A stretch of DNA of 64,000 bases, from contig JAJZPM010000001.1 in NCBI GenBank assembly GCA_021811105.1, forward strand, positions 1 to 64,000, given 5' to 3'. A program made the position numbers and the translations under genes. The number at the start of each line of letters is the position of its first letter. The first letter of the stretch is position 1. This DNA comes from Nitrospirota bacterium (GTDB lineage Bacteria; Nitrospirota; Thermodesulfovibrionia; Thermodesulfovibrionales; UBA6898). Under the pieces are notes generated by a model, which searched no databases, was not told the DNA's origin, and was given only the letters and a program-made list of their open reading frames with translations. Of this stretch, positions 1 through 8,545 are shown piece after piece.

Positions 1-20
1 TTTTGGCCATGTGGCCAAAA
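1..20. promoter_or_regulatory. Perfect inverted repeat at window edge
   Basis: TTTTGGCCA-TG-TGGCCAAAA has 9-base arms around a 2-base spacer and covers the possible GTG start of the first gene. It could be an operator for a dimeric regulator or a chance palindrome inside a longer reading frame, because that frame is open to the window edge. The function is a guess. Confidence 0.3.
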
Positions 21-811
21 TTGACCCCCCTGCACGAAGTGTCGCCTTAAGACTTTGTAAACCCCTCTTTCCCGCTACCGACCTCCTGCCGGACCTCAGC
101 CTTGATAAGAAGTCTCCAGACAACGAAACGAAGAAAGACGAGCTGACTGAAGAGAGACAGGAGGAAATAATATCGAAACTCACAAAAATATGCGATGTGC
201 TCAGGTCTCTTGAGTGGTTCGACGACGCCGACGATCTGACCATTGTACATTTCCTCCCGATACTCGAGCGGAAGTCCGAAAGACTGAAGAAGGTCATTTC
301 CACGGGCGGATACGCCCTCCTTTACGAAGAGATCAAGGGCCTCTATGACGAGGAGCACGGCCTTCACAAGAAATCGAACGAGGAAAGCGTCAGGAAGGAT
401 GAAACAATAAAGAGGCTGGAACAGGCACTGATCAGAAGGCAGGAAGAATGTAAGCGCGACTGTGAATATTCGCGAGACTGGCTCAAAGAGGAGCTGGACC
501 GCTCGATGGAATACCTCATAGACAATCTCGAAGTTCTCAGGAATGCCCTACTGGAAGGACATGTGCTGGATATCAAAAAGAAACCGATAGATCTGCCAAA
601 GGAAGCCAACCCGGCAATCAACCAACTGGCGCTCAATGCCGCCTATGTGGCCATCTCCCACTTTGAGTGGGCCAAGCTCCACGGAATCAGCACGCTGAAC
701 ATGACAAAGCATTTTCCCCAGTTTCTGAAAGTTATCGAGTCCCTGGATTTCAGCAGTAGGAAAGATATCGTTCAGAGAATCGATGAGGTCAGAGTGTTTT
801 ATCAATCATAA
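11..811 (+). CDS. Hypothetical charged, coiled-coil-like protein, perhaps 5' partial
   Basis: I do not recognise this protein. It has no signal peptide or membrane segment and is likely cytoplasmic. The middle (about residues 110-170) is rich in Glu, Lys and Arg with a heptad-like pattern that suggests a coiled coil. The C-terminal third looks globular and helical. The first available start is GTG at 11, but the frame is open back to the window edge, so the true start may lie outside. The stop is 22 bases before the next gene, so the two are probably co-transcribed. Position upstream of the transfer genes suggests an accessory or DNA-processing role, which is only inference. Confidence 0.55.
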   Translation: MAKIDPPARSVALRLCKPLFPATDLLPDLSLDKKSPDNETKKDELTEERQEEIISKLTKICDVLRSLEWFDDADDLTIVHFLPILERKSERLKKVISTGGYALLYEEIKGLYDEEHGLHKKSNEESVRKDETIKRLEQALIRRQEECKRDCEYSRDWLKEELDRSMEYLIDNLEVLRNALLEGHVLDIKKKPIDLPKEANPAINQLALNAAYVAISHFEWAKLHGISTLNMTKHFPQFLKVIESLDFSSRKDIVQRIDEVRVFYQS

Positions 812-833
812 AGAGTCATTAAAGGAGAGTAAC

Positions 834-1772
834 ATGACGAAGCGAAGCAGGCCCGACGATCATTACAGAGAGTATCTTGAGAGATTCAGCAACTCAGAAG
901 ACGAACTGGGCATTTTTCTGGAAAAGAATTTCTGGCTCATCATCAAGACGGCGCGAAAAAGATTCGGCGCCAATTTCGACCTTGATGAAATAGTGTCGGA
1001 CGCGGCAGCAGCATACGACAGGATGAAGTACTATCACAACCGCAGAAAACCTACCAAGCACACGTCGTCCTACATTTGGTTTCTCAATAAGCAGTTCGAC
1101 AGATCTTCCCGGCATGGCGTCGTGACGGACAAGACCTGGGACAGCGCGCGATATTCCGAAAACGGGAACAGCATGGAATTACCGGATTTCAACGAAACCA
1201 TGATTGATCGGATCAGTCATGACAGTTATTTCCATGACAGCGGGTCGCCGCTTGAGCCGGAGGAAGAAATGCTTTATGGTTCCTCGCTGATCGATCCTCA
1301 GGAGATGGAGGAAGACAGGGAGGAGTCCGCAATGGAAGGGGAAGAGGAAAAAACGTTCTCCAGAGAAGGCAATTCGGGCAGATCCAGGGCCGTTTCCTAC
1401 GGGCCTAAATATCTTATCTGTTTCGAGAGCTTCAAGGGGCTTTTGTCGACAGACCTGTACATGGTTCTCAGCGCCCTGTCGGAAAGGAAGATGCATCGAA
1501 ACCGCAGGCACTGTGAAAGGCTTCTCGAAACATGCCGTTCGATAGGCGATGTCTCCAGACTTCTCAAAAGCAACCTCTGCCACGAGACATCTCAGGCGGG
1601 GCATCGGCTTTACGTTGCGGTATGTGTCAACGGCACCTGCAATAACGTTCTGGTGGCGGCACCCTCCGAGGAAGAGGCGAGAAAACGTCTCATCCCGTAC
1701 GGCGAAACGCTCGAACTCCGCATGATGGACACCATCTCGGGGAAACTAAAGGAGTTGTGTGCCCTTGCATAA
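834..1772 (+). CDS. Hypothetical protein, faint sigma-region-2-like N-terminus
   Basis: ATG at 834 is preceded by AAGGAGAG; an earlier in-frame ATG at 783 lies inside the preceding gene and lacks a site. The 312-residue product starts with a helical segment (about residues 12-60) in which a chain of hydrophobics is followed by an acidic motif, FDLDEIVSDAA, then aromatic and basic residues. This faintly recalls sigma-70 region 2, but I see no clear region 4. A very acidic stretch near residues 135-180 may be a linker. The C-terminal part has several Cys residues. Function is unknown; a regulator of the transfer genes is one possibility. Confidence 0.6.
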   Translation: MTKRSRPDDHYREYLERFSNSEDELGIFLEKNFWLIIKTARKRFGANFDLDEIVSDAAAAYDRMKYYHNRRKPTKHTSSYIWFLNKQFDRSSRHGVVTDKTWDSARYSENGNSMELPDFNETMIDRISHDSYFHDSGSPLEPEEEMLYGSSLIDPQEMEEDREESAMEGEEEKTFSREGNSGRSRAVSYGPKYLICFESFKGLLSTDLYMVLSALSERKMHRNRRHCERLLETCRSIGDVSRLLKSNLCHETSQAGHRLYVAVCVNGTCNNVLVAAPSEEEARKRLIPYGETLELRMMDTISGKLKELCALA

Positions 1773-1839
1773 CGATGTGTAATACCGGTCCAACGTAACT
1801 CATCCATCGGGGTAATACACATAAGGAGATATCGTCGAA

Positions 1840-2469
1840 ATGAAGGGACTTAAGCACAGGAACATCATCGTGATTCACGGCACAATGATATCGGATGTAT
1901 CGCCGGCGCAGGACGGCGCCATTATGGTCGTCAATACCGACGAAGAGGTCAGGGGGCTGAAGAGGTTCCAGGCCGACCATGTAGTTTTTGTGCCCGAACG
2001 ATATTTGGCCGAGGTGAACAAGACACAAAGGCTGGACACGATCATGATCGATGGATACGTGGCTCCGGACAGGCTCATAATCTGCAGGGACTTCTTCAAT
2101 GTTTCGGCAGCGTTCGAGCACCAACAGATGTCCTTCCTGAGGAACAAGAACCATCTCACTGTATACGGCCTTGTCTCTTCCAGGGTCAAACCCATCCGCT
2201 CGGGCTTCATGTTCTTCGTGACTACGGAGACCGAGGTAAAGACGGAGCACGAGATATTCGCGAACGAGTCCATGGCGCAGAGCGTCCTGACGACCCGGGA
2301 AAAAGACTACGTGCTCATAGAGGGCCCCTATTCAAAAGATAAGAGACTCATCGTCTCCAACTTCAACAACATATCATTGGCATTCAACTCCCCAGCGGAC
2401 AGGTCCCCGGTGGTTATGGTTAATCAGGAAAGAGGCGGGCGCTGTCTCTGTGTCGAGGGGAAAAAGTAG
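1840..2469 (+). CDS. Hypothetical protein, beta-rich, cytoplasmic
   Basis: ATG at 1840 follows AAGGAGAT with normal spacing. The 209-residue product has no signal peptide or long hydrophobic segment. It appears to contain two or three related beta-rich units: strings such as VIHGTMISDV, MIDGYVAPDRLIICRDF and LIEGPYSKDKRLIVSNF share a hydrophobic-Gly pattern and the ending F(F/N)N(V/I)S. That suggests internal duplication. It ends two bases before the coupling-protein gene, so it is likely part of the same transcript. I do not recognise the family. Confidence 0.6.
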   Translation: MKGLKHRNIIVIHGTMISDVSPAQDGAIMVVNTDEEVRGLKRFQADHVVFVPERYLAEVNKTQRLDTIMIDGYVAPDRLIICRDFFNVSAAFEHQQMSFLRNKNHLTVYGLVSSRVKPIRSGFMFFVTTETEVKTEHEIFANESMAQSVLTTREKDYVLIEGPYSKDKRLIVSNFNNISLAFNSPADRSPVVMVNQERGGRCLCVEGKK

Positions 2470-2471
2470 CA

Positions 2472-4742
2472 GTGGGGTGGGCGACTCAAAAAGAAGTCAT
2501 CCGGCACTATCATATGCTGACCAAAAAAGAGGCGCTTTCCCGTCAGGTCGCGATATCATCGTTAATCGCTGCCATACCCACTCTCACCTATTTCATCTGT
2601 TCTCCGTTACATAAGGCGATCATCTGTCTGACCTTGCCCTATTACGTTTTTGTCCTGATCGACATCCTGCTGCCTAACCACAAACTCTCTTCGACATTCC
2701 GGCACAAAACACAGAGAATAAAGGCGCCCGGGAAACCCCCGACTTCGGAGACCCCGGAAGCCGGCGTCGCCGACAATGGGCCATCGAGCGGCAAAAGCGG
2801 CGGCGATGGAACCGAGCCGGAGGAAACCAGGGGGGAACAGGACGCGGATAACCCACAGACTGACAGGGCCCTCCACGAGGTCAACCCGAACAGGGAATTG
2901 ACACGCCTTGGGAAAATACTCACGTCGGAGAAGATGCTCAATAGAGCCAAGGCCGGTGTCTCCATAATCGGCGCGACCCCGATCTATTTTGTGAACTTTT
3001 CTATTCTCCCGGAGTTGTTCGTCCTTTTCATGACATTTGTCGTCATGGACGGCGCCGCAATGATGCTTCTTTCCTCTTTTCTGCTTCACATAGAGTCGCT
3101 TGAGATCGACGAGTTCCCGGAGGAACTAAGGGATAAGATATACCTCCATATCTACAAGAATCTTTCATTCTCCCGCGGCTACTATTTCCTGGGCGAAGTG
3201 GATGGCAAGAAGATCGGCCTTCCCAGGATGATGCGCTTTCTCCATACCCTGATCGGAGGACCCACGGGCGAGGGCAAGTCATCGGCCCTGATAATACCGC
3301 CGCTGCTCTTCGACGCCGACAGTCCCGGCTCGGCTGTCGTCCCGGATGCAAAATCACCGGAGCTCTATAACTGGGTGGCCGGCAGGTGGCTCAAGTCCGG
3401 GAAGAAGGTCTACCTCTTCGATCCCTGGCACCCCGAGACAATTGCGCTCAATCCTCTGCTGGGCGCCGACGAGCAGGAACTCCTGACGATATGCGACGTC
3501 ATGCTCAGGGAGAAGGAGGAGGCCATAGGGAAGGAGGATCTCTTTTTCAAATCGAGGACGAGATATCTGCTCTACGCGATCCTTAAGCTGGTTCAGACTT
3601 TCAAGCCGGAATACTGCAATCTCGCAACGGTCTTCAAGATAAGCGAATCGGTCACCACCCTCGAGAAATTCATCAATACCGCCGATGATTATATTCAGGC
3701 CATTTTCGACGATTTTCACAAGCTCAACAGCGAGACCAGGGTCAACGCGCTCACGAGTATCAGGGAAAAGCTCGAGCCCTTCATGGAGGAACCCGTCAGA
3801 AAGGCGTTCAGCAGGAAAGAGTTCGACCTCTCCATGCTGTTCAGGGAAAACCAGCCGTGTCTTCTTGTGCTGGGCTGCCCCATCCATAAGAAGGAGCCGG
3901 GCACCAAACTGACGAGTCTCATAATAAATCTCGTGATCAACATGGCCTTCGAGGAGAGGACCCTGATGAAGCAGGCTATCCAGAGAGGCGAGAAGGCCAT
4001 GACGCCAAACGACCTCTATTTGTATCTCGATGAGTTGAGAAATTTGAAGGTCACCGGTCTGCCGGACCTCGTGTCCATCGCGCGTGAGACCCGGACGCAC
4101 GTTATCGCGAGCGTCACGGATTTGGGATTTCTGAAGTACTACCGGGACGATTACGGTTCGCTGATGTCAAATTTCAGGACGAGAATCTATATGCGAGGGC
4201 TCGACTACGATTCCGCCAAGTACATATCGGACAGTCTCGGGAAGGAGAGGGTGGCATCTTACAGGCTATTCAGAGGACTCATGGTCTCTCAGGAAAGCCT
4301 GAACCTGCTTGACCCGGACAAGGTCACGAACATACCTGAGGACAAGATAATCTGCTTCACCGCTAAAACCAATCCCTTCATAGCCAATAAGGTCAGCATA
4401 TACAAGCGCAAGTGGCTCCAGAGAATGAAGGTGGCTCCGCCCAAGGAGATCAGAAAACTCTACGAGCTGTGGGGCGATGCCCGGGAGCCACTGGCCGACC
4501 TCGTGCTCCCGGCGCTCAAGGACGGAGACTACGACATATCGGCGATCAAGGGCCCGCATAGAGTGGAGATACAGAACAAGGGGCTTATCACCGAAAAAGG
4601 CCATCGTGACCGGATCGGAGGAGGAAAGGCCAGATTCCCCAGGAATCACGACAGCGTCGAGGTCCAGCCGGAGGGCTACAATGACGGCAGCCTCAGAACG
4701 GATGAGGAAATCGCGATGACCGCCGATGATTCTCCGCGATAA
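2472..4742 (+). CDS. traD: VirD4/TraG-family type IV coupling protein
   Basis: This inner-membrane ATPase would bring the relaxase-DNA complex to the transfer channel. Four hydrophobic segments lie in the N-terminal 200 residues, two before and two after a Pro/Gly/Glu-rich linker. Walker A is GGPTGEGKS at residues 262-270 and Walker B ends in D520-E521 (LYLDELR). The string VVPDAKSPELYNW matches the DPKGE-like motif of the TraG/VirD4 group. GTG at 2472 is chosen because GAGGGG precedes it; ATG at 2514 has no site. At 756 residues it has the usual length. The C-terminal tail is acidic and polar, as is common for relaxosome contact. Symbol traD is by analogy with F. Confidence 0.9.
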   Translation: MGWATQKEVIRHYHMLTKKEALSRQVAISSLIAAIPTLTYFICSPLHKAIICLTLPYYVFVLIDILLPNHKLSSTFRHKTQRIKAPGKPPTSETPEAGVADNGPSSGKSGGDGTEPEETRGEQDADNPQTDRALHEVNPNRELTRLGKILTSEKMLNRAKAGVSIIGATPIYFVNFSILPELFVLFMTFVVMDGAAMMLLSSFLLHIESLEIDEFPEELRDKIYLHIYKNLSFSRGYYFLGEVDGKKIGLPRMMRFLHTLIGGPTGEGKSSALIIPPLLFDADSPGSAVVPDAKSPELYNWVAGRWLKSGKKVYLFDPWHPETIALNPLLGADEQELLTICDVMLREKEEAIGKEDLFFKSRTRYLLYAILKLVQTFKPEYCNLATVFKISESVTTLEKFINTADDYIQAIFDDFHKLNSETRVNALTSIREKLEPFMEEPVRKAFSRKEFDLSMLFRENQPCLLVLGCPIHKKEPGTKLTSLIINLVINMAFEERTLMKQAIQRGEKAMTPNDLYLYLDELRNLKVTGLPDLVSIARETRTHVIASVTDLGFLKYYRDDYGSLMSNFRTRIYMRGLDYDSAKYISDSLGKERVASYRLFRGLMVSQESLNLLDPDKVTNIPEDKIICFTAKTNPFIANKVSIYKRKWLQRMKVAPPKEIRKLYELWGDAREPLADLVLPALKDGDYDISAIKGPHRVEIQNKGLITEKGHRDRIGGGKARFPRNHDSVEVQPEGYNDGSLRTDEEIAMTADDSPR

Positions 4743-4769
4743 ATATATATTTGGGATGAAGGAGCAGGC

Positions 4770-5504
4770 ATGAACCAACAACAAAGCAGCGTAGGCTTGA
4801 ATTTCACCCCGCCCGCCACATTGATAGACGCGATGTCCGAGATACAGCAGTACTATCTCGTCGAACAGTCGGGCCAGCCGTTGCACAAGGACTTCTTTAC
4901 CATGAGCCATGTGATGGGTTTCAGCAAAGTAGGGCTGCACTCGGCGTTCAGGGACAGCATCGTCTGGCTTTCACTTTATGTCATAGTGGGCGCCGTGGTG
5001 TACTACGTCCAGGAAAATTACCTCGTTGAGCGCACGACGCAATTCCTGTTATGGACTGTAAGCGGCTCACCCCTTTACTGGTTCATCAAAATGGCGTCTT
5101 TCGGAGGACTTTTCTTCTCGACTTCCATCTGCGTTCTCACCTCCCGTTATTACACCGGCATGACCCCGAAGCGCGCCATAAATACCCTGTTCATAACCAG
5201 GGCCATGTTTCTCATCTCCTTCTCGCTGGTGTCCTTTCTCATCATGGGAGTAATCTTCAAATTCGCGATGAGCGATACAGCAATCGAGAATATGTACCTT
5301 TACCTCTCAAAAATAAACGCGGACTTTGCTACCAACATCTATTATTTCCTGCATAACTACGTCAAGAGGGCGCTGTTCGAAGCCGGTATAACAGTCCTCA
5401 TCGCCAGCTCCGCGGCGATCATGGTGCCTTTCTGCTCCATGCTCTTTTTCAGGCTTCACAAGAAAAAGAACAGAGGCCTTGGCATAGAGGGTGAGGAGGC
5501 ATGA
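4770..5504 (+). CDS. Integral membrane protein of the transfer operon
   Basis: ATG at 4770 follows GAAGGAGC. The 244-residue product has four or five hydrophobic segments (near residues 65-85, 105-125, 140-170 and 205-230) and a basic C-terminus (HKKKNRG), so an inner-membrane location is likely. I do not recognise the family. It sits directly after the coupling-protein gene and overlaps the next small membrane gene by ATGA, so the three are probably translated together. A role supporting the coupling protein or pilin membrane handling is possible but not shown. Confidence 0.65.
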   Translation: MNQQQSSVGLNFTPPATLIDAMSEIQQYYLVEQSGQPLHKDFFTMSHVMGFSKVGLHSAFRDSIVWLSLYVIVGAVVYYVQENYLVERTTQFLLWTVSGSPLYWFIKMASFGGLFFSTSICVLTSRYYTGMTPKRAINTLFITRAMFLISFSLVSFLIMGVIFKFAMSDTAIENMYLYLSKINADFATNIYYFLHNYVKRALFEAGITVLIASSAAIMVPFCSMLFFRLHKKKNRGLGIEGEEA

Positions 5505-5713
5505 ACTATGACGCGATCTATTACAACCTGTTTGCCTTTGCCAACTATAAAGTGCACGGTATTTTGCTCTGCAGAATATTGGCGCCCGTCGTCCTTATTT
5601 CTCTTGTGTGGGTATCGAGAATCATCTCCTCGGTAATCGTCAAGTTTTTTTCAGTCATGATAGCCCTGCTTCTCTATTTCCTTCCGAATATTGTGAGCAT
5701 ATTTCGTGGGTAA
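5501..5713 (+). CDS. Small two-segment membrane protein
   Basis: ATG at 5501 overlaps the previous stop as ATGA and is preceded by GAGGAGG. The 70-residue product is almost wholly hydrophobic after about residue 18, with two likely membrane spans and a short tail. Small membrane proteins of this kind are common in transfer operons, but I see no motif that identifies it. Tight coupling to the preceding membrane protein suggests that the two work together. Confidence 0.6.
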   Translation: MNYDAIYYNLFAFANYKVHGILLCRILAPVVLISLVWVSRIISSVIVKFFSVMIALLLYFLPNIVSIFRG

Positions 5714-5763
5714 GAAACAGTTCGACTCGACTCCGGCGTTTTCCGAGAGGTTCATTTAAGCGG

Positions 5764-6309
5764 ATGGACCGCCTCATGCGACATAGCATGATCATCGTGA
5801 CGATAACTCTTCTTCTGTCAACGGTGACTCATGCCTACGAGGATCCTTCCATAGTCATCCTTGATATCAAAGTGATTCCGTCTCGTGTTCAGACGACATC
5901 CGATTCGACGTACTATGACGATGATTACTGCTTTGTGACTGCCGAGGCGATCTACGGCATCGATGCGAGGGTGCTTTGGTCCATTTCCAGGCAAGAGTCC
6001 GGACATGATCCCCTCGCTGTCAACAGAAACAAAAACGGGACAGTGGATTTCTGCCATATGCAGATAAACAGCGGATGGAAGCAGGTCATAGGAAGGGAAA
6101 ATTGGAGGCTGCTTTCAAATAAGTGTTACTGCACCATGGTCGGAGCCTGGATTCTCGCCGATTGCGTAAGGCGGCATGGATACAACTGGGAGGCCGTCGG
6201 GTGCTACAACAGCCCGAACAGGTCACGAGGGGCGGCTTACGCTCAAAAGATAAACACGATCCTTCGGAAAGTGAACCGGGGAGCAGGGCATGGAAAAAGA
6301 AAGTCCTGA
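5764..6309 (+). CDS. Lytic transglycosylase, VirB1/TrbN-like
   Basis: This periplasmic enzyme would cleave peptidoglycan glycan strands to make room for the transfer channel. ATG at 5764 gives an N-terminal signal peptide (hydrophobic stretch ending at THA, about residue 24). The SLT fold is visible from AEAIYGIDARVLWSISRQES, with catalytic Glu at residue 78 in the RQES motif, followed by FCHMQINSGW, which corresponds to the usual GLMQI segment, and later GCYNSP. The open frame extends upstream to 5608, but that part overlaps the preceding gene and lacks signal character. At 181 residues the length is usual for conjugation transglycosylases. Confidence 0.88.
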   Translation: MDRLMRHSMIIVTITLLLSTVTHAYEDPSIVILDIKVIPSRVQTTSDSTYYDDDYCFVTAEAIYGIDARVLWSISRQESGHDPLAVNRNKNGTVDFCHMQINSGWKQVIGRENWRLLSNKCYCTMVGAWILADCVRRHGYNWEAVGCYNSPNRSRGAAYAQKINTILRKVNRGAGHGKRKS

Positions 6310-6475
6310 GTCTCCCGGCGATAGCGGCTATTCCGTGCAGGTGCTCGATCCGACAGGGAAGCTCTGCTACAAGTGCCGCCCGGCAAAGGCGAGGCAGTTG
6401 CTCAAGCAGGGAGACGCGACTATTGAAAAGCCGGCGGGCAGAGGCAGGCCATTCGTACTGAGGTTGAAAAAGTAA
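6290..6475 (+). CDS. Stand-alone PLMP/RRXRR-like mini-protein
   Basis: The 61-residue product overlaps the end of the transglycosylase gene by 20 bases. Residues 14-60 follow the pattern of the N-terminal PLMP (RRXRR) domain of IscB-type nucleases: VQVLDPTGK, then CRPAKARQLLKQG, then PFVLRL. The tetrapeptide that names the domain is replaced by LCYK. There is no RuvC, bridge helix or HNH part, and no room for a guide RNA gene upstream, because the upstream DNA is coding. In IscB this domain contacts the guide RNA; here it might bind RNA or a protein, but that is inference. The domain match is by eye. Confidence 0.6.
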   Translation: MEKESPESPGDSGYSVQVLDPTGKLCYKCRPAKARQLLKQGDATIEKPAGRGRPFVLRLKK

Positions 6476-6497
6476 TATTCAAGCATAAGGCTTTCAC

Positions 6498-6513
6498 CTC
6501 CTGACAGCAGGAG
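6498..6513 (+). terminator. Short hairpin between operon segments
   Basis: CTCCTG-ACAG-CAGGAG forms a 6-base stem with a 4-base loop, followed after AGTCA by a run of five T. It lies between the PLMP-like gene and the OmpA-domain gene. It may be a weak terminator or attenuator. Confidence 0.35.
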
Positions 6514-6597
6514 AGTCATTTTTGCCGCACCACCCCTGAATATCCATCCTCAGGGCGCTTATCAAAGCCTGGACATTTGTTAAGGAGATTGAGACAA

Positions 6598-7251
6598 ATG
6601 GGCAGAATAAGCGCTCTGAAGACCGACAATTCAACCGAATTCCTGCGTGCCCTGGCCGTAGCTGTCATGCTCTGTGTCCTCCTGGTTCGCGCGGCCTCCG
6701 CCGCTGACATATACCAGATGACTCTCCCACAGGAGGTAAATGTCGTTTCAGTTCCGGCCCGCAACCAGTACGCCATATGCGATACCTGCCCCGCTCTCAC
6801 CCGGATGAACGAGAACGTAGTGGAGGAACGCCGGCCCACAAAAATAGCCATCAGGTTTTCAGAAAAACCGGACATCCCTGCGAAACCAGGTCAAAAAGGT
6901 CCCGCCATTGAGGATCGGCATGGGGCGGGGCCGTTTCTAACTGTAAATTTCGACCTTGACAGCGCCCAGGTCAAAGGAGGTGAGAGAAAGAAAATCGAGG
7001 GCGCAGTACCGTCTCTCCGAACGAAAGCCCCCCTCAAGGTAACCGGCTATACATGTGACCTTGGGTCACAGGCTCACAACGACAGGCTCGCGCTTCAAAG
7101 GGCTCAGGCAGTCAAGAGCGCCTTGATCCGGAGCGGCCTGCGGAGAGACGACATTGCAGTCGTTGAAGGCAAAGGGAAGTGCTGCTTTGCAGACACTTAC
7201 CCGGCCCGTCATTTTGCGAACAGGCGGGTTGAAATCGGCTCACAACAATAA
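6598..7251 (+). CDS. Exported OmpA-domain protein
   Basis: ATG at 6598 follows TTAAGGAGATTG, which is better placed than the in-frame ATG at 6577. The 217-residue product has a signal peptide ending near AASA (about residue 36). Its C-terminal half is an OmpA-like peptidoglycan-binding domain: VNFDLDSAQVKGGERKKIEG, LKVTGYTCDLGSQAHNDRLALQ, RAQAVKSALI and the closing NRRVEIG. It probably anchors part of the transfer apparatus to peptidoglycan. It has several Cys residues, in keeping with the disulfide-rich proteins around it. It sits just before the pilin gene. Confidence 0.82.
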   Translation: MGRISALKTDNSTEFLRALAVAVMLCVLLVRAASAADIYQMTLPQEVNVVSVPARNQYAICDTCPALTRMNENVVEERRPTKIAIRFSEKPDIPAKPGQKGPAIEDRHGAGPFLTVNFDLDSAQVKGGERKKIEGAVPSLRTKAPLKVTGYTCDLGSQAHNDRLALQRAQAVKSALIRSGLRRDDIAVVEGKGKCCFADTYPARHFANRRVEIGSQQ

Positions 7252-7273
7252 CCTTTAAGGAGGAATTGTACGC

Positions 7274-7582
7274 ATGTACATGCTTTTCACCAACAAGCAG
7301 TTCAAGACGGCCGTTCTAGTCATTGCTATGGTCATGTGCTTATCGTCCCTGGCCCTTGCAAACACCTCAAACGGCACCGAGTTCCAGAGCCTGTATGACA
7401 TGGTGGTCAAGTGGGCCACCGGCATGCCGGCGATCATCATTGCGATCGGTATCGCCCTCGTGGCCATCATGAGGGCCTTCCAGTCCGGGTCCTTTGTCTG
7501 GGCTCTCGCCGGAATCCTGGTGGCAGCGCTGATATTCCTGCTGCCCAATATCATCGCAGGTCTTGGCGGGGCCACCATATAG
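7274..7582 (+). CDS. traA: TraA/VirB2-like pilin precursor
   Basis: The 102-residue product has the usual pilin layout: a leader with a hydrophobic stretch ending in LALA (about residue 29), a short polar segment, then two hydrophobic helices joined by a short loop (RAFQSGSF) and a Gly-rich end. GGAGG precedes ATG 7274; ATG 7280 is also possible. It lies just before traL, as in F-type systems. The mature protein would polymerise into the conjugative pilus. A strong hairpin follows, which may raise transcript stability or cut downstream transcription. Confidence 0.8.
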   Translation: MYMLFTNKQFKTAVLVIAMVMCLSSLALANTSNGTEFQSLYDMVVKWATGMPAIIIAIGIALVAIMRAFQSGSFVWALAGILVAALIFLLPNIIAGLGGATI

Positions 7583-7601
7583 TCAGGCGGCTGCCGATAT
7601 C

Positions 7602-7632
7602 GACGGGGGGAAGGGTTTCCCCTCTCCCCGTC
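7602..7632 (+). terminator. Strong G/C-rich hairpin after the pilin gene
   Basis: Arms of 14 bases, starting GACGGGG and ending CCCCGTC, pair with two mismatches around a TTT loop. It stands between traA and traL. Since traL and later genes lack their own clear promoter, it more likely acts as partial terminator or 3' mRNA stabiliser for the abundant pilin message than as full stop. This is inference. Confidence 0.5.
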
Positions 7633-7658
7633 TGCTTATTTCATGAGGAGGAGAGATT

Positions 7659-7949
7659 ATGGCGGTAGAAACACGGTTTCCAAGGTGGGCAGACAGCCCG
7701 CCGCAGTTTTTGATCTGGGAGATGGACGAGATCGTTCCCATGATGCTCTGCTTTGTCTTTTTCCTCCCGACGCGCAAGCTCTGGCTCGGACTGATCATCG
7801 GTTGGTTGCTCTCGAAGGGATACAGCAAACTCAAGGAAACCCTTCCCGCGTTTTTCTATCTTCACTATCTTTGGTACTGGGGAATCTGGCATCCGAAGAC
7901 CAGGAACACCGAGGTCCCAAAGGGCTATATTTCGAGGTATAGGGAATAA
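7659..7949 (+). CDS. traL: Type-F conjugation protein TraL
   Basis: The small inner-membrane protein (96 residues) begins at ATG 7659 after GAGGAGGAG. The pattern RFPRWADSPPQFLIWEMDEI, then two closely spaced hydrophobic segments and a C-terminal WGIWHPK-type tail, matches TraL, which is needed for pilus assembly. It stands directly after the pilin gene, as in F, and two bases before traW. Confidence 0.85.
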   Translation: MAVETRFPRWADSPPQFLIWEMDEIVPMMLCFVFFLPTRKLWLGLIIGWLLSKGYSKLKETLPAFFYLHYLWYWGIWHPKTRNTEVPKGYISRYRE

Positions 7950-7951
7950 CC

Positions 7952-8545
7952 ATGCTGAGTATTGTCCTTGCCACATTGCTTTCAGTGGTTCCTCTCGGGA
8001 CCTATGGAAACCTCTATGACATCAAAGAGAAGGACGCCTTTCAGGAAATCGAGGAGAGGGCAAAAAACATCGATACATCAAAGATAGAGCTGGAGCTCAG
8101 GGAGAAGTTCAAGAACTACAGGCCCCGCGATATGGCCAAGCTGGAGCCTGCCAGGAAGAGCTATTCATATCCGGTAGAGATGCGCCACACCCTTGACTAC
8201 GACATCCCGAGGGTGGACGGGGAAGGGAAGATCGTAGGCATCCTTTACCCCAAAGGCCATACTTATAATCCGGTGGAATTTCTCCCCGGCGATCCACCTC
8301 CCATGGTGGTCTTCGACGGCCAGTCCAGGAAAGAGGTTTCCTGGGTCAAGTACTACTACGGCAACAGGCCCGGTTTCATGCTCGTCATGACACAGGGGGA
8401 CTGGGTCGAGGTCTCGAAGGAAATGGGACAGCAGGTCTACTATCTCAAGCAAGTCATCGTCGACAAGCTCAACCTCAAAAATACGGTCAGCGTAGTCTAC
8501 CGAAAAGGGAAGAATATGCAGGTGGATGTCTATGCGGTTAAATAA
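7952..8545 (+). CDS. traW: Type-F conjugation protein TraW
   Basis: This periplasmic protein has 197 residues with a short signal peptide (ending near VPLGTYG). It shows the TraW pattern: GNLYDIKEKDAFQEIEERA near the N-terminus, YPKGHTYNPVEFLPGDPP in the middle and a VVFDGQSRKEVSWVKYY string. TraW is a pilus-assembly protein that works with TrbC and TraU. The first gene of the traW-traU pair, it overlaps traU by some 14 bases. Confidence 0.88.
   Translation: MLSIVLATLLSVVPLGTYGNLYDIKEKDAFQEIEERAKNIDTSKIELELREKFKNYRPRDMAKLEPARKSYSYPVEMRHTLDYDIPRVDGEGKIVGILYPKGHTYNPVEFLPGDPPPMVVFDGQSRKEVSWVKYYYGNRPGFMLVMTQGDWVEVSKEMGQQVYYLKQVIVDKLNLKNTVSVVYRKGKNMQVDVYAVK

Noticed and set aside
6290-6475. Full IscB-type guided nuclease
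   Set aside because: There is no RuvC or HNH part and no guide-RNA-like region next to the gene; only the N-terminal domain pattern is present.
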